Shown here: piece by piece, positions 54,561 through 64,000 of the stretch | Numbering within the stretch: the first letter of the stretch is position 1 | Layout of the letters: each line of letters begins with the position of its first letter | From: Carnegiea gigantea | Lineage: Eukaryota > Streptophyta > Magnoliopsida > Caryophyllales > Cactaceae | Reading direction: 5' to 3' | Assembly (NCBI GenBank): GCA_029747015.1 | Contig: JAKOGI010000830.1 | Span: 1 to 64,000 of the forward strand | Length of the DNA: 64,000 nucleotides | Program-made: the position numbers and the translations under genes | The notes under the pieces: model-generated | Seen by the model: only the letters and a program-made list of their open reading frames with translations | What the model was told of the DNA's origin: nothing | Database searches by the model: none

Positions 54561-55834
54561 CCTAATGGGATGTTGCTTTCCCTTCATTCAAATATTGTCA
54601 ATTATCGCACCACCAAAAGGAACCCACCTCACTATTCTAAAGGAAGAGAAAGATAATTCTTCCCATGAGGCATTGCTATTGGCAAGAAGCTTATCTTTTT
54701 AAGCTTTATGCTAAACAATTGGCTTGTAGGTGCCCCTGAGAGCGAAGCCCATATTATCATGACCTTATGTCACTCTTATGCTCATGATGGTAATTTTACA
54801 AGTCATAGGACAGTTGCTAAGATCCTACAAAGTAGGTTTTATTGGATCACTCTATTTAGAGATGCTTAGCATTTTTTGTATTACTTGTGAGTGTTGTAAG
54901 CGTATGGGTGCCATGTCTCGTTCCAATATGATGGCCTTTCCCGTATATTGATTGTTGAGATATTTGATGTCAGGGGCTTTGATTTCATGGGTCTCTTTCT
55001 CCCCACTTTTAGCTTTGTTTGCGTGTTTGTTCTCATTGATTATGTATCAAAGTAGTGGAGGCTCTAGCTACTAGAACCAATGACCACAAGGTTGTGGTTT
55101 AGTTATGAAAGAGTATATTTCCTGTCAATATGGAATACCTACATCTCTTATTAGTGATGGTGTTAGTCATTTTTGTCACCGGGCTTTTAAGGCTTTGCTT
55201 AGAGAAAGTATTTTGTGACTCATAAAGTAGCTACTTCTATCACCATCAAACTGCTTGAGGACTCTAATCGTGAGATCAAGTCCATATTTGAGAAAAACTA
55301 TTTGACTTGATTTGAATAATTGTTCTTTGAGATTACATGATGCTCTTAGGCGTATATACTGCACATGAGACTCCCACAGAATGTTTCCCTATCAACTTCT
55401 TCTTACTAAGCCCTGTTACTTACCACTTGAGATAGAACATCAGGCTCTTTGGTATATTAAAGCTTTTCATTTTGATATAAAACAAGCTGTTCTTAACTTA
55501 GGCTTCAATTAAATGAGTTTGATGCATTACATAATGAAGCCTATGAAAATGCTAAGATTTATAAATGTTTCGTGATAAAATAATTTCTTGCTCACAAGAA
55601 GGTTTGGCTTTTAAATCTAGGCTTAAGCTGCTTCCTAGCAAGTTGGTATCTAAATGGAGTGGTCTTTTTATTGCCTAACAAATGTTTCCATATAGGACAG
55701 TTCAAATTTTGGTTCCCTAAGACAGTCATGTTCTTGCTGTCAATGGTTAATGTTTAAAACCAATTGTGTCTAATGAGATTAAGCTTAGTTTGATTGAGCC
55801 CATCAATGTTGTAGACCCAATTTACTATGATTAA
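54561..55834 (+). pseudogene. Integrase of the plus-strand Athila-like element
   Basis: Heavily broken. Recognisable in shifting frames: HSYAHDGNFTSHRTVAKILQ near 54775, the core start near 54970 (FDVRGFDFMGLF), ISDGVSHFCHRAF near 55150, KKVWLLNLGLSCFLASW-like coding near 55600, and the C-terminal end SLIEPINVVDPIYYD with TAA at 55832-55834, almost identical to the end of the 583-codon frame of the minus-strand element. At least six frame breaks. Confidence 0.75.
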
Positions 55835-56864
55835 TGGATGGGACCTTGTCTAGCTGAAGACATAGCCAATTATCTTAAGCGAGTTTGAGTCTTTTTTTAT
55901 TTTTCTTTTGTTCAACGCCCTTTAGTGTCTTGGAGTATGATGCTTCACTTGGTTTTTAGTTATTATAGCTAGTGATGGTTTTGAAGGTACCTTTGGGGTT
56001 AGCTTATTGGTCTTGTGTGCAAATGCTTTCCACATGCTATCAGATTGTATTACTTATTTCTCCATCTTTCTCCGTACTATTGTTTTCTACATAGAGGATA
56101 GTGTTATGTTTGGGGGGTGGGGGAGGCAAAAATGAAAATTTTAAGGAACTTGGTTTTGAGTATTGATTGGATGTTCTAATTATACATGTCATACTCTTGG
56201 TATTTGGATGTATATGCCCCTTAGAGATTATTTTTAGTTTCAACTAGTTGATGGCCAAAATTTTACTATGTTAAAGTAACCATGTAACCAACTTTAAGTT
56301 TGAAATAAATCCCCATTTTTAAAATCAAAATGAGTATGCAATAAGTATTGAGTTCCTCATAGGCCTTTTAAAGATCAATTTGGATAATACATAAAACAAA
56401 TTGATCTAATTAACTATAGATTGCAATACCAATCATTAGGTTCTATCTTTATCCATATCTTTGATTACTTAAATATGTACTGAGTGATTCTTTGAGTATT
56501 ATCTTTATTCAATCTTTGTTCACTCATGCCAAAAACACATTGAATAGAGTGAAATTAACAAACGATGAAAAACTTTAAAAAATTAAGTTAATTGATTTGG
56601 CATTGGGACTTCATTTTAAAGATCCTCTTGTAATTTTTGTAATGTAAGTAGGAGTCTTGCACTTAGATTTTACTACATGGTTGCATTATGAGCTTAATTT
56701 GCTTGATTCTTAGTCTATTGGCCTAGTTGAGATTGGAAAGGTTTGATAATGAGTTATGGATTGGCATAAATTGATTTATTTGATTTAAAGTGGACATTCA
56801 TAGTTAGACTATTTGATTTATGCCTTCTTTGCTTGAGGATTAGAAACTCTTAGCATGGGGGAGT
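55835..56864 (+). other. 3' noncoding region and polypurine tract
   Basis: About 1 kb between integrase and LTR. It has a G-rich run GTTTGGGGGGTGGGGGAGG near 56107 and the polypurine tract GCATGGGGGAGT directly before the LTR (about 56853-56864). No gene. It corresponds to 9419-10581 of the minus-strand element. Confidence 0.7.
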
Positions 56865-58862
56865 TGGTAAGTTATATTTTGTATATAATTTTGCTACCAT
56901 TTTTACCTATTTTTAATGTGTTTGATATATATTCAAAGTAAGAATAGTGCATATTTATGTGTTTGAAGGTGAAAAGTAAGAGACAAATTTAAGCATAAAC
57001 GCGATCAAATTAAGATGGAATGGCCTAAAATTTTAAGCATAATTTCTTGAAGTCCAACTCAGTGGAGTATTTTATATTCAAGCCCACGCTTCAATTATGA
57101 GACCTAATTCAGCATACTAACATCTAGCTAGGCTTGCCTTAGCTCTCTTATTCTCTCTCTAATCGGAATGGCTTGGCCTAGTTCAATGCAACCCATTCTT
57201 CTCATCATTTGGACCTATTCCATTCCGTTCCCTTCAGCCCAGACAAAAAAAATCCTTGGAGTCTAGCACGACTTATCACACATTCTATATCTCTTTCGGT
57301 GATCCATCTGACGAAAGAAGACCATATGGCTTGTCTTTCACTGAGTTCCATTTTATGTGCCCAACTGCACCAGGTTAAGTGGACCTACTGAGCAATCGAG
57401 TAGGTCTGTTTTTTTTATACCCCATCTCTTGAATCTCTCTCTTCAAGTATGATGTGGGCAGGCCCAAGTTAGAGTAGCAGTAGTAGTGAACAATCCAATG
57501 CTATGTGACTCTTACTCTTTGTCTTCCTCTGCCTCTCTCTTTCTAATCTTCTTCTCACATGGGCCTGTTGCAGTTATTTGTTGATGGCCCAATTCATCAA
57601 GTGAAGTTAGTGCCCATCATCTTACCCATCTAATGATCATAACGCACATGCCTGGGCTCCAAAATTAAATTTGTCTAAGATTTTCCACATGAATTAGATT
57701 GAAGAATAAATGCTAAGGCTGACCATGTGGTTAATTCTCAAAATGTGCAATTCAATACTGAGGGAAACTGCCATGAAAATTATTTTGGCATTAATTTTTG
57801 GAGCAATGAAGGGTCCTATGGGATACCATAAAAAGGGGCGAAGGCCTAATAATAAAATCACTCGTCCTCCCCTCCATCACTCAGGCACTCACTCATCCAT
57901 CTTATCTTCTATCTCCCATTTCTTACTAAAGAGTACAGAGTCTTTGTAAGACAAGATCATTTGGATTGAAGAGTCAAAAAGAAAATAAGCTTTTTTGACT
58001 ATACTTCTCTTCTTTTCTCATCTTACATGTGAGTCAAATTTAGAGAGGTTGTACTTAATTCCATAAGTTGTGTAATCAAGGATCAAAGTTTTGCTACATC
58101 AAGTGGAATATACCATGAATTGATAGTATGACTATATTAATTTCAATGGTTTTTTCTAACCATGGCTGACCAAATTGCTTATCTACGACTAAGATGTATC
58201 CTTGACTAATAACATTTGACTAATTTCTTTTGGGATTATTTTTATCTCTTATTCTGCAACTTAAGTTTTATTTGATCCTATTTCATTCATATATTATTAT
58301 TACTATTTGTCAATTTCAATTGCAAAAGTTTCATTTGTAATCTGATTTACATACTGGACCTTGCGAACTAATGTAAAATTTTGTAATTGTGCTCAAAATT
58401 ATAGTTTTTGACTTTGAATAATTAATGCTAGAAATTAGGTGAGTTTTTTTCTAAAATTAATAATTCATACTAACCACTATATGGGCTATGTCAAATGGCA
58501 ACTATAACCCATCTTTTTAACTCACTACCTAGTACTTGTAGCTTAGGTTGTTAAGAGATTGACTGAAGTCCCACTTAAGTTAGTAATTCAAAATTGAGGC
58601 AATTGATGAAGTCGAAGTCCTAGATTTTCTCAAATTGATATCTCTCTTGCTTACGTGACTTGATAATGTCCCTAGTTTTATAGTTCTTAATTTGGTTATT
58701 GAACTACGCTCTTGAGTCATTCTTTGGTTTAATTAGCAAAAGTAAACTTAAAGCTACTTCTATTCTCCGTGGGGCACAACACTCATGTACTCACCAGTGT
58801 ATAGCACCATGTTCCCTTATAAGTATTTGAGTCTAATTTTTAAGACTTAAAGATCCACATCA
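56865..58862 (+). repeat. 3' LTR of the plus-strand Athila-like element
   Basis: 1998 bp, TGGTAAGTTATATTTTG...AAAGATCCACATCA. The last 14 bases match the LTR end of the minus-strand element (AAAATCCACATCA), and the internal order (TATA region, ACTAATAACATT block, CTCACCAGTGTATAGCAC near the end) is shared. It is longer because of indels. Only one LTR of the pair is present. Confidence 0.85.
57827..57836 (+). promoter_or_regulatory. LTR TATA-like box
   Basis: CCATAAAAAGGGGC, collinear with CTATAAAAGGGGCC in the minus-strand relative. Decayed by one or two bases. Confidence 0.45.
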
Positions 58863-60080
58863 AGGAATAGACAGAATTCATTCGAATCAGTCCATCCTGA
58901 TCTTTGATATGGTCCAGTTCTAAACTGAATAATAAATAACCCTAGTTGCTTTGTTGTTTCTATTGGTATGAGGTGCAATATTAAGGGAATTCCTAGCTAA
59001 GGTGGTGCTAGGATTGGTGAATTTTCTATGTAAGCCATAATTTTCTCAAAGTCTACCTAGCAATCCTTATCCCATTCTCTATTCTAGATATACTCACTTT
59101 TTCAATTTCTTGAGTACTAGTTCACACACCACAGTCAACTTTGATATAACTAATGTATTGAAGACAACCCATGAATACCCGCATTCCTTTTCTGTTGTGG
59201 GCAGTTGCATTTCTTGTATTGTTTTGACCTTTGGTGGATCAATCTCGTTTCATCTTAGGCTAACGACCTATCCTAGTAGATTTCTTGAGGTGACTTTGGA
59301 CACATAGTTTCGTGGATTTGGGCATGTGTTATATTTTAGTTTTGTGGATGCATAGCTTCGTGGGTTTTATGATCCCATTATCCATATACACCTTGGTTTC
59401 TTTACACTTCATGCCATGAAGTATAATAGTGGTCATCCTTTGATAGGTTGCTTCTGCATTTTTCAACCCAAATGGCATCACCGTATAGCAATATATCACC
59501 CCTTGATTGATTAAGGTTGTCTTTTCCATCTCTTCTTCTGTAGTCTTGACTTGGTTGTAACCTATATAGCCATTAATAAATGAAAGGAGAGCATGGCCTG
59601 TGGTGTTAGCAACCAAGATATTTCTATGCAGTAAGGGGAAGTAATCCATTAGGCTAGCCTTGTTAAGATCTCTGAAGTCCACACACATCCTTCCCCTTCC
59701 ATCCTATTTGGAACTAGCATAATGTTGGCTACCCGTTGAAGATATTGAGTTATCCTGATGAACTTGGTACCGAATGATTTCAAAATCTCCTCCTTTACCT
59801 TCAACGCCCATTCTGATTTCATTCTTCAGGGTAGAATGGCATCCTATGTTTGGCTATATCTTGATTCATACCTGGCATGTCTTTGTAAGACTAGGCAAAG
59901 ACATCCATAAATCCCTTTAAGAGTGAAGTGAAATTCTATTGCTCTTCAAGAGGAAAATATTTCCTTATTTTTATTTATTCGGGCTCCTCAAGAGTCCCCA
60001 AGTTAATCTTGATTGTGTCTTCAATTGTAAAAGTTTTATTTTTCGTATTCGTACGTGACTCGAGTAAATCTTTTGGAATT
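58863..60080 (-). pseudogene. Tat-like reverse transcriptase
   Basis: From the right: TIEDTIKINLGTLEEPE (about 60010), LLKGFMDVFA and KDMPGMNQDIAKHRMPFYPE (59810-59930), then 59329-59688 with MCVDFRDLNKASLMDYFPLL, ALLSFINGYIGYNQVK (the first catalytic Asp position reads Asn in INGYIGY), MPFGLKNAEATYQRM and VYMDNGII. The YVDD box thus reads YMDN. The connection follows in shifted frames (EIDPPKVKTIQEMQLP, near 59240) to about 58900. The RNase H that should continue is found at 50345-49913, beyond the plus-strand insertion. Confidence 0.82.
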
Positions 60081-60971
60081 TCTTATTTATTTTTAGTGTC
60101 ATTAGAGGCAAAGCATTGAAGGGAGATGGAGTGAAATGAGTTATAAGCAAAAGAGTTCATCTTATTGAATTTGGAGATGAGTACATCCACTATAGACATA
60201 TAGAGTAGAATGAATAGAAGACTCAAAACTGCTAAACTCGACCGTAATTCCAAAAGTAGACTCTCACATTTCCCCTTAGTGCTAGCTAATAAAGTGAGCC
60301 TCTTTTCTTTCTTCTTAGCCACCCAAGCTACTCGCTTGCAACCTTTGTTTTCTATCTCAGTAATGAGCTTGGTAGGATCAAACTCCTTGTGTGACATGGC
60401 CAGGTGCAAAATAGTCATCTTTTTCCCGTATCCTTACCCAAACAAGATCCCAAAAATATTGTTGTCACTAGTTAAATCTAGTCTAGTATGGATTGGCCTT
60501 TCTTAATGTGGTTGAGTGCATCTTCTTCTAGTAGTTAGTACTAATTAAAACTTTTAGCCTGGGAATAAGAATGCCTTTTGTCTTTATAAAATAAGGTTCA
60601 GGAGAAGGTGAATAAAGGTAAGTTGTTCCCTTTGTGTACGAATTGCATGTTCAATGTAATCGGGAATGACCTTATAGTGTAGAGCTTTCGATACCCTTAT
60701 GTACTTGCAACTTTTCTAGCCCTCTCTTCCTATTTAGCTTTTGCTACCTCTTTTTGGCAGGTTGATATCCTGGCCAAACTTTGTAATTTCCTTTTAAAGT
60801 TGCAGGAAATGTGGTCCACCCCTATATTTTTTTCTGACTCGGGCCTTGGGAACTATCCCCATCTCTTGAGCATGGAGTTAGCATTAAGGTTAGAGTAAGA
60901 ACAAAAGTCCAATGGTGCTTTATTCTTTTCTAGAACTGCTATGGTCTCGAAAGCATAGAGCTCCTCATTGT
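60081..60971 (-). pseudogene. Tat-like protease-RT linker
   Basis: 60083-60418 has KEFDPTKLITEIENKGCKRV and a Ser/Leu-rich segment. 60540-60971 continues, in pieces, the frame interrupted by the MITEs: NEELYAFETIAVLEKNKAPL and NLNANSMLKRWG near 60870-60970. The reading resumes on the other side of the MITEs near 62227, which shows they inserted into this coding region. No catalytic motif lies in this part. Confidence 0.6.
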
Positions 60972-60979
60972 ATTTATAG
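60972..60979. repeat. MITE target-site duplication ATTTATAG, left
   Basis: Eight bases ATTTATAG before the left MITE; ATTCATAG separates the MITEs (61618-61625) and ATTTATAG follows the right one (62219-62226). Confidence 0.8.
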
Positions 60980-61617
60980 CAGAGTTGGAAAAAGTTGACC
61001 CGACACGATTATCGACCCGAAACCAATACAAAGTTAAGTGGATTTGGGTATAAATTTTCGACCCATTTAATTAAATGGGTTGACACATTCAACCCTTCTA
61101 ATTAAATGAGTTAGGTTCAGGTCGAGATTCTCGATACGAAAAAGTATCTATTTAATCCGTTTAATTAAATGAGTTAAATAAGTCAACTCATTTTTTCATT
61201 TGTTATTTATCCATTTATTTTTTATTAGATAATTAAGAATATAAAAAATTTTTTAAATTGTGAATTATCACGAATTAGGGAAATTTTAAAGAGTAATTAT
61301 TTAATGTGATATGTAAACTTAAGTTTTAACACTGTAATTACATATGAGTAGAAAATGTTAAATGCTTAAATAGTTAATTAAACGACTGAATTTGACCTGT
61401 TTATCTTAAATAGGTTAAGCAGGTCAACCCGTATAAAAATTAAATAGGTATAGGTCAAGATTTTGCAACCCGTTTAAAAATTAAATAGGTATAGGTCAAG
61501 ATTTTGCAACTCGTTTAATAAACGGGTTAGGTTCAGGTTGAGGAATTCTCAACCTATTTAAGCTCGACAGGAATACGAATACGAACCCAACCCAACATGA
61601 CATATTACCCAACTCTA
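60980..61617. mobile_element. hAT-like MITE, copy 1
   Basis: 638 bp with ends CAGAGTTGGAAAAAG and CCCAACTCTA (inverted TAGAGTTGGG), and 8-bp duplications as made by hAT transposases. No coding capacity. The interior repeats palindromic blocks of the type CCCGTTTAATTAAATGGGTT and GGTTAGGTTCAGGTCGAG, so it could fold extensively. Confidence 0.75.
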
Positions 61618-61625
61618 ATTCATAG
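61618..61625. repeat. Shared MITE target-site duplication ATTCATAG
   Basis: The middle copy of the 8-bp duplication, one base different from the outer copies, lying between two head-to-tail MITEs. Confidence 0.75.
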
Positions 61626-62218
61626 TAAAGTTGGAAAAAGCTGACCCGACATGATTACCGATCCGAAATCGACACGAAGTTAAGTGGGTTTGGGTATAAA
61701 GTTTCAACATGTTTAATTAAATGGGTTGATACGTTCAACTCATTTACTTAAATGGGTTAGGTTCAGGTCGAGATTCTCGACACGAAGAAGTACCTATGTA
61801 ACCCGTTTAATTATATGGGTTAGATAAGTCAACTCATTGTCCCATTTGACATTTATTCGTTTACCTTTTTATTATATAATTAAAAATACAAAAATATAAA
61901 ATTTGTGAATTACGATGAATCGAGAGAGTTTTAGAGAGTAATTATTTAATGTGATGTGTAAATTTAATTTTTAACACTATGTAATTACGTATTAGTTGAA
62001 AATATTAAATGCGTAAATGAGTAATTAGACGATTGAACTCAACCTGTTTATCTTAAATGGGTTAAGCGGGTCAACCCGTTTAAAAACTAAATGGGTACAG
62101 GTCAAGGTTTTTCAACCCGTTTAATAAACAGGCTAGGTTCAGATTGAGGAATTCTCAACCCATTTAAGTTCAACACGAATTATGAACTCGACCCGACCTG
62201 ACCTATTACCCAGCTCTA
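61626..62218. mobile_element. hAT-like MITE, copy 2
   Basis: 593 bp, same orientation and about 80-85% identical by eye to copy 1, from TAAAGTTGGAAAAAGCTGAC to TTACCCAGCTCTA. Bounded by ATTCATAG and ATTTATAG. Confidence 0.75.
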
Positions 62219-62226
62219 ATTTATAG
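62219..62226. repeat. MITE target-site duplication ATTTATAG, right
   Basis: Identical to 60972-60979. Confidence 0.8.
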
Positions 62227-62700
62227 TGCTGCATTTCTAAGACCAGGCCTTTGTTGGTGATACTGGCCTATAGGTCATCACCTTCGATCATGACAATCTT
62301 ATTGTAGGTCGTAGATGGGTATTTGGCCTTGAGAGTTGGTGTATTCCTAGTCGTCCAGCAATTTTCGGGGGACACATTACTAGTGATTCCTTCTCGACTA
62401 TAGTTAAAGGTACGTACTACTGGATGCAAGTTACGATGAGGTATTTATAATTGTTATGCGTGGAACCTTAGTGTAGAAGCTCCTCTATTCCAAAGGTTAC
62501 CATGCCATTGCCTGTGGTGACTAAGGGCATCATTTTATCAGGACGAGTTTTAGGCGGCACCTCAATCTTATTAAGTGATTCTATCAAAGTTGCATATGCT
62601 TCTGGGATGTAACTATAAGTTGCTAAATGGTTATGTGGGATTTTAGCTTCTTTAACTATTTTTGTGTACATCATCTTCTTCCTTAGTCATTTCTTTGTCC
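62227..62700 (-). pseudogene. Tat-like protease region
   Basis: 62468-62674 encodes AKIPHNHLATYSYIPEAYAT and LVTTGNGMVTFGIEELLH. Beyond a stop, toward the MITEs, shifted frames give HPVVRTFNYSREGITSNV, AKYPSTTYNKIVMIEGDDL and ASITNKGLVLEMQHYK. In Tat elements comparable segments lie in and just after the protease. The DxG active site itself is not visible, so an internal deletion is likely. Confidence 0.55.
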
Positions 62701-64000
62701 ATCCTTTTATTAAGTCTGTCTAGAGCCTCTCTTGCTTGATGTCAGCCAACTTTAGTTAAGTAGTGGACCGTAGTGTGGTCCTTCTCTCCCCATAAGTTAT
62801 CATCGTTTCTAGCATCATCTCTCCAAAAGTCATCTTTTTGGCAGCTTCAACGGGGCAGTAGCCTCCTTGGGGTTCACAGACGCCTTCTTCATTACTATTG
62901 TACAACCCAAACGCCTTAAATAAGCATAAGCCACTCAAATTCTCGGTTTGGGCTCGACCACATTTAGTAAGTATATGGATGGATCCCTATCTCTTTGATG
63001 GATAATTGAAAATAGTAAGAACATCATCATGAGAAGCGAGTGGGTTTCTACCATCATTGAGCCTTTGGCAACCTTCGGTAGGGAAAGTTGCTCATATATC
63101 AACATGCTTTTTAGTTTGTTCTTAAAAGTCCAGCAATTTTATGTGTTGTGGCCTAAACTCAATGATATTTACTAAACATGCTTCGGTCAGACCACTTGGA
63201 CTTCCATATAGCCTTGGTTTCTGGCTAGATTTCGGGGCGATGAATCTTTCTCTTAGACAATAGGCATTCCACTGCTTGAGTACACTTGATTCATAGGAAT
63301 AGATGCAGTAGTTTAAAGCATGCAGCTGTGCCCCTCTGCTCATGGAACAATTGTTCTTCTTGCGCTTATTCCAATAATTGCCTCTCCAATTAGTAGCTTT
63401 TGTAGACAGCTCCTTGACTAACTCTTCCCCTATAAGCATGCCAACCTCCCTTAATGTCATAAAGTTAATGACTGGTGTAAACTTTAATTATTGGGGATAT
63501 GCTAGGAGAACGTTCCTGAGGAACAACTGGACCTGGCCTTTTTTCCAAATATCAGTCCACTATAAGTGCGGCCTTCCTCCTCCACAAATAAGGAAATCAA
63601 AGAGAATAATCGCTTTCCTCTTAGTTGATCACCTCCAAATCTCTCATAGTCATAGGTAGATCGACATTGCCTAAATGCTGATTGATAAATTCCTTAGAGA
63701 GGTCTTCCCAGCTTTGGATCTTTTTGAGGTCAACCACATTGTATCACCTCATTACTTGTTGAATATCAAGCAAAAAAGGATGTGGTTGATGCCCTTCTGA
63801 ACTCCTTTTAAATTCACCATGCGAACAGATTTTCTCGCATGATGGTTTCTTTTATCTCCACACTTTTTCTCATCATCTTTCTTAGGGATTTCATTGTTAC
63901 AGGGCTTATCTCCTTTGTATTTCTTACTAGATCCACCAAAAGAGTTTCTATGGCATTAGCTGGCACTTCCATTCTTTTTTTTTTTTTGGCCTCCATCCGT
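62701..64000 (-). pseudogene. Tat-like gag, cut by the window edge
   Basis: 63814-63996 is a basic gag segment (MEAKKKKRMEVPANAIETLL). 63460-63600 reads RNVLLAYPQ, stop, then FMTLREVGMLIGEELVKEL, the conserved '...xxFADLVxxGExIExG' type step of Tat gag, followed by a charged stretch to 63122. 62756-62938 is a further fragment without a clear motif. No zinc knuckle was found. Stops separate all pieces, and the N-terminus lies beyond 64000. Confidence 0.55.

Larger units (their letters stand above)
51069..58862 (+). mobile_element. Athila-like gypsy element, plus strand, 5' end missing
   Basis: Collinear with the minus-strand element at 7763-18151 but much more decayed: the gag C-terminal half, knuckle, protease, RT, RNase H and integrase, a 3' region, a polypurine tract (GCATGGGGGAG at about 56853) and a 2.0 kb LTR (56865-58862) running TGGTAAG...CCACATCA. 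No 5' LTR, primer site or N-terminal gag was found. Similarity starts mid-gag with ELLQSCPRHEVPLQQLIQS. It interrupts the Tat-like element. Confidence 0.82.
49913..64000 (-). mobile_element. Tat-like Ty3/gypsy element, fragmentary, with nested insertions
   Basis: Minus-strand remnants in gypsy order from right to left: gag (62701-64000, cut by the window edge), protease region (62227-62700), linker (60081-60971), RT (58863-60080) and RNase H (49913-50345). The RT and RNase H sequences (MCVDFRDLNKAS, NGYIGYNQ, MPFGLKNAEATYQRM, NFEVTNNASEL) are those of the Tat/Ogre group. A plus-strand Athila-like fragment lies between RT and RNase H, two MITEs lie in the protease region, and the copia element cuts the end of RNase H. 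Integrase and LTRs are not in the window. Confidence 0.75.

Noticed and set aside
56107..56127. G-quadruplex regulatory element
   Set aside because: There are only two long G runs and a short one, in a region where related elements have similar purine tracts after pol. It is better explained as a decayed polypurine-like tract.

Overview
The window looks like repeat-rich plant nuclear DNA. It is AT-rich and made almost entirely of nested, decayed transposable elements of typical plant lineages: Athila-like and Tat-like Ty3/gypsy, a SIRE-like Ty1/copia, an En/Spm (CACTA) transposon, an RTE-type LINE and hAT-type MITEs. The only host-gene remnant I recognise is a broken NifU-like (NFU) iron-sulfur scaffold gene with a plant-style intron. 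I see no intact host gene, no tRNA or rRNA gene and no prokaryotic feature. The species cannot be named from this.

Layout. 1-2470: AT-rich direct repeats, then an RTE-type LINE reverse-transcriptase pseudogene with its 3' tail (+). 2471-7757: AT-rich and host-like sequence ending in the NFU pseudogene (7043-7447). 7763-18151: one structurally complete Athila-like gypsy element on the minus strand, with two 1.65 kb LTRs, a tRNA-Asp-type primer site, polypurine tract, gag, protease, RT, RNase H and integrase. It is broken by stops and lacks catalytic residues. 18157-19920: unrecognised flank, a long palindrome and a small CACTA-like fragment. 19921-34237: a minus-strand head-to-tail array of a second, non-autonomous Athila-like family: three LTRs separated by shared internal regions that carry gag and protease but no polymerase.

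34238-49912: a SIRE-like copia element (minus) with a truncated 3' LTR. Its 5' LTR is split by a 6.4 kb CACTA transposon (42649-49083, +) flanked by a 3-bp AAT duplication; the CACTA element itself carries a short RTE-LINE tail insertion with a 13-bp duplication. 49913-64000: a decayed Tat-like gypsy element (minus). Its RT and RNase H are separated by the 3' part of another Athila-like element on the plus strand (51069-58862), and its protease region holds two tandem hAT-like MITEs that share an 8-bp target duplication.

Inferred order of events: the Tat-like element is oldest. The plus-strand Athila-like copy, the copia element and the MITEs entered it later. The CACTA element entered the copia LTR, and the LINE tail entered the CACTA element. 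The gypsy array joined or truncated the other copia LTR. All five reverse transcriptases in the window have lost at least one catalytic aspartate, so none of these copies should move on its own.
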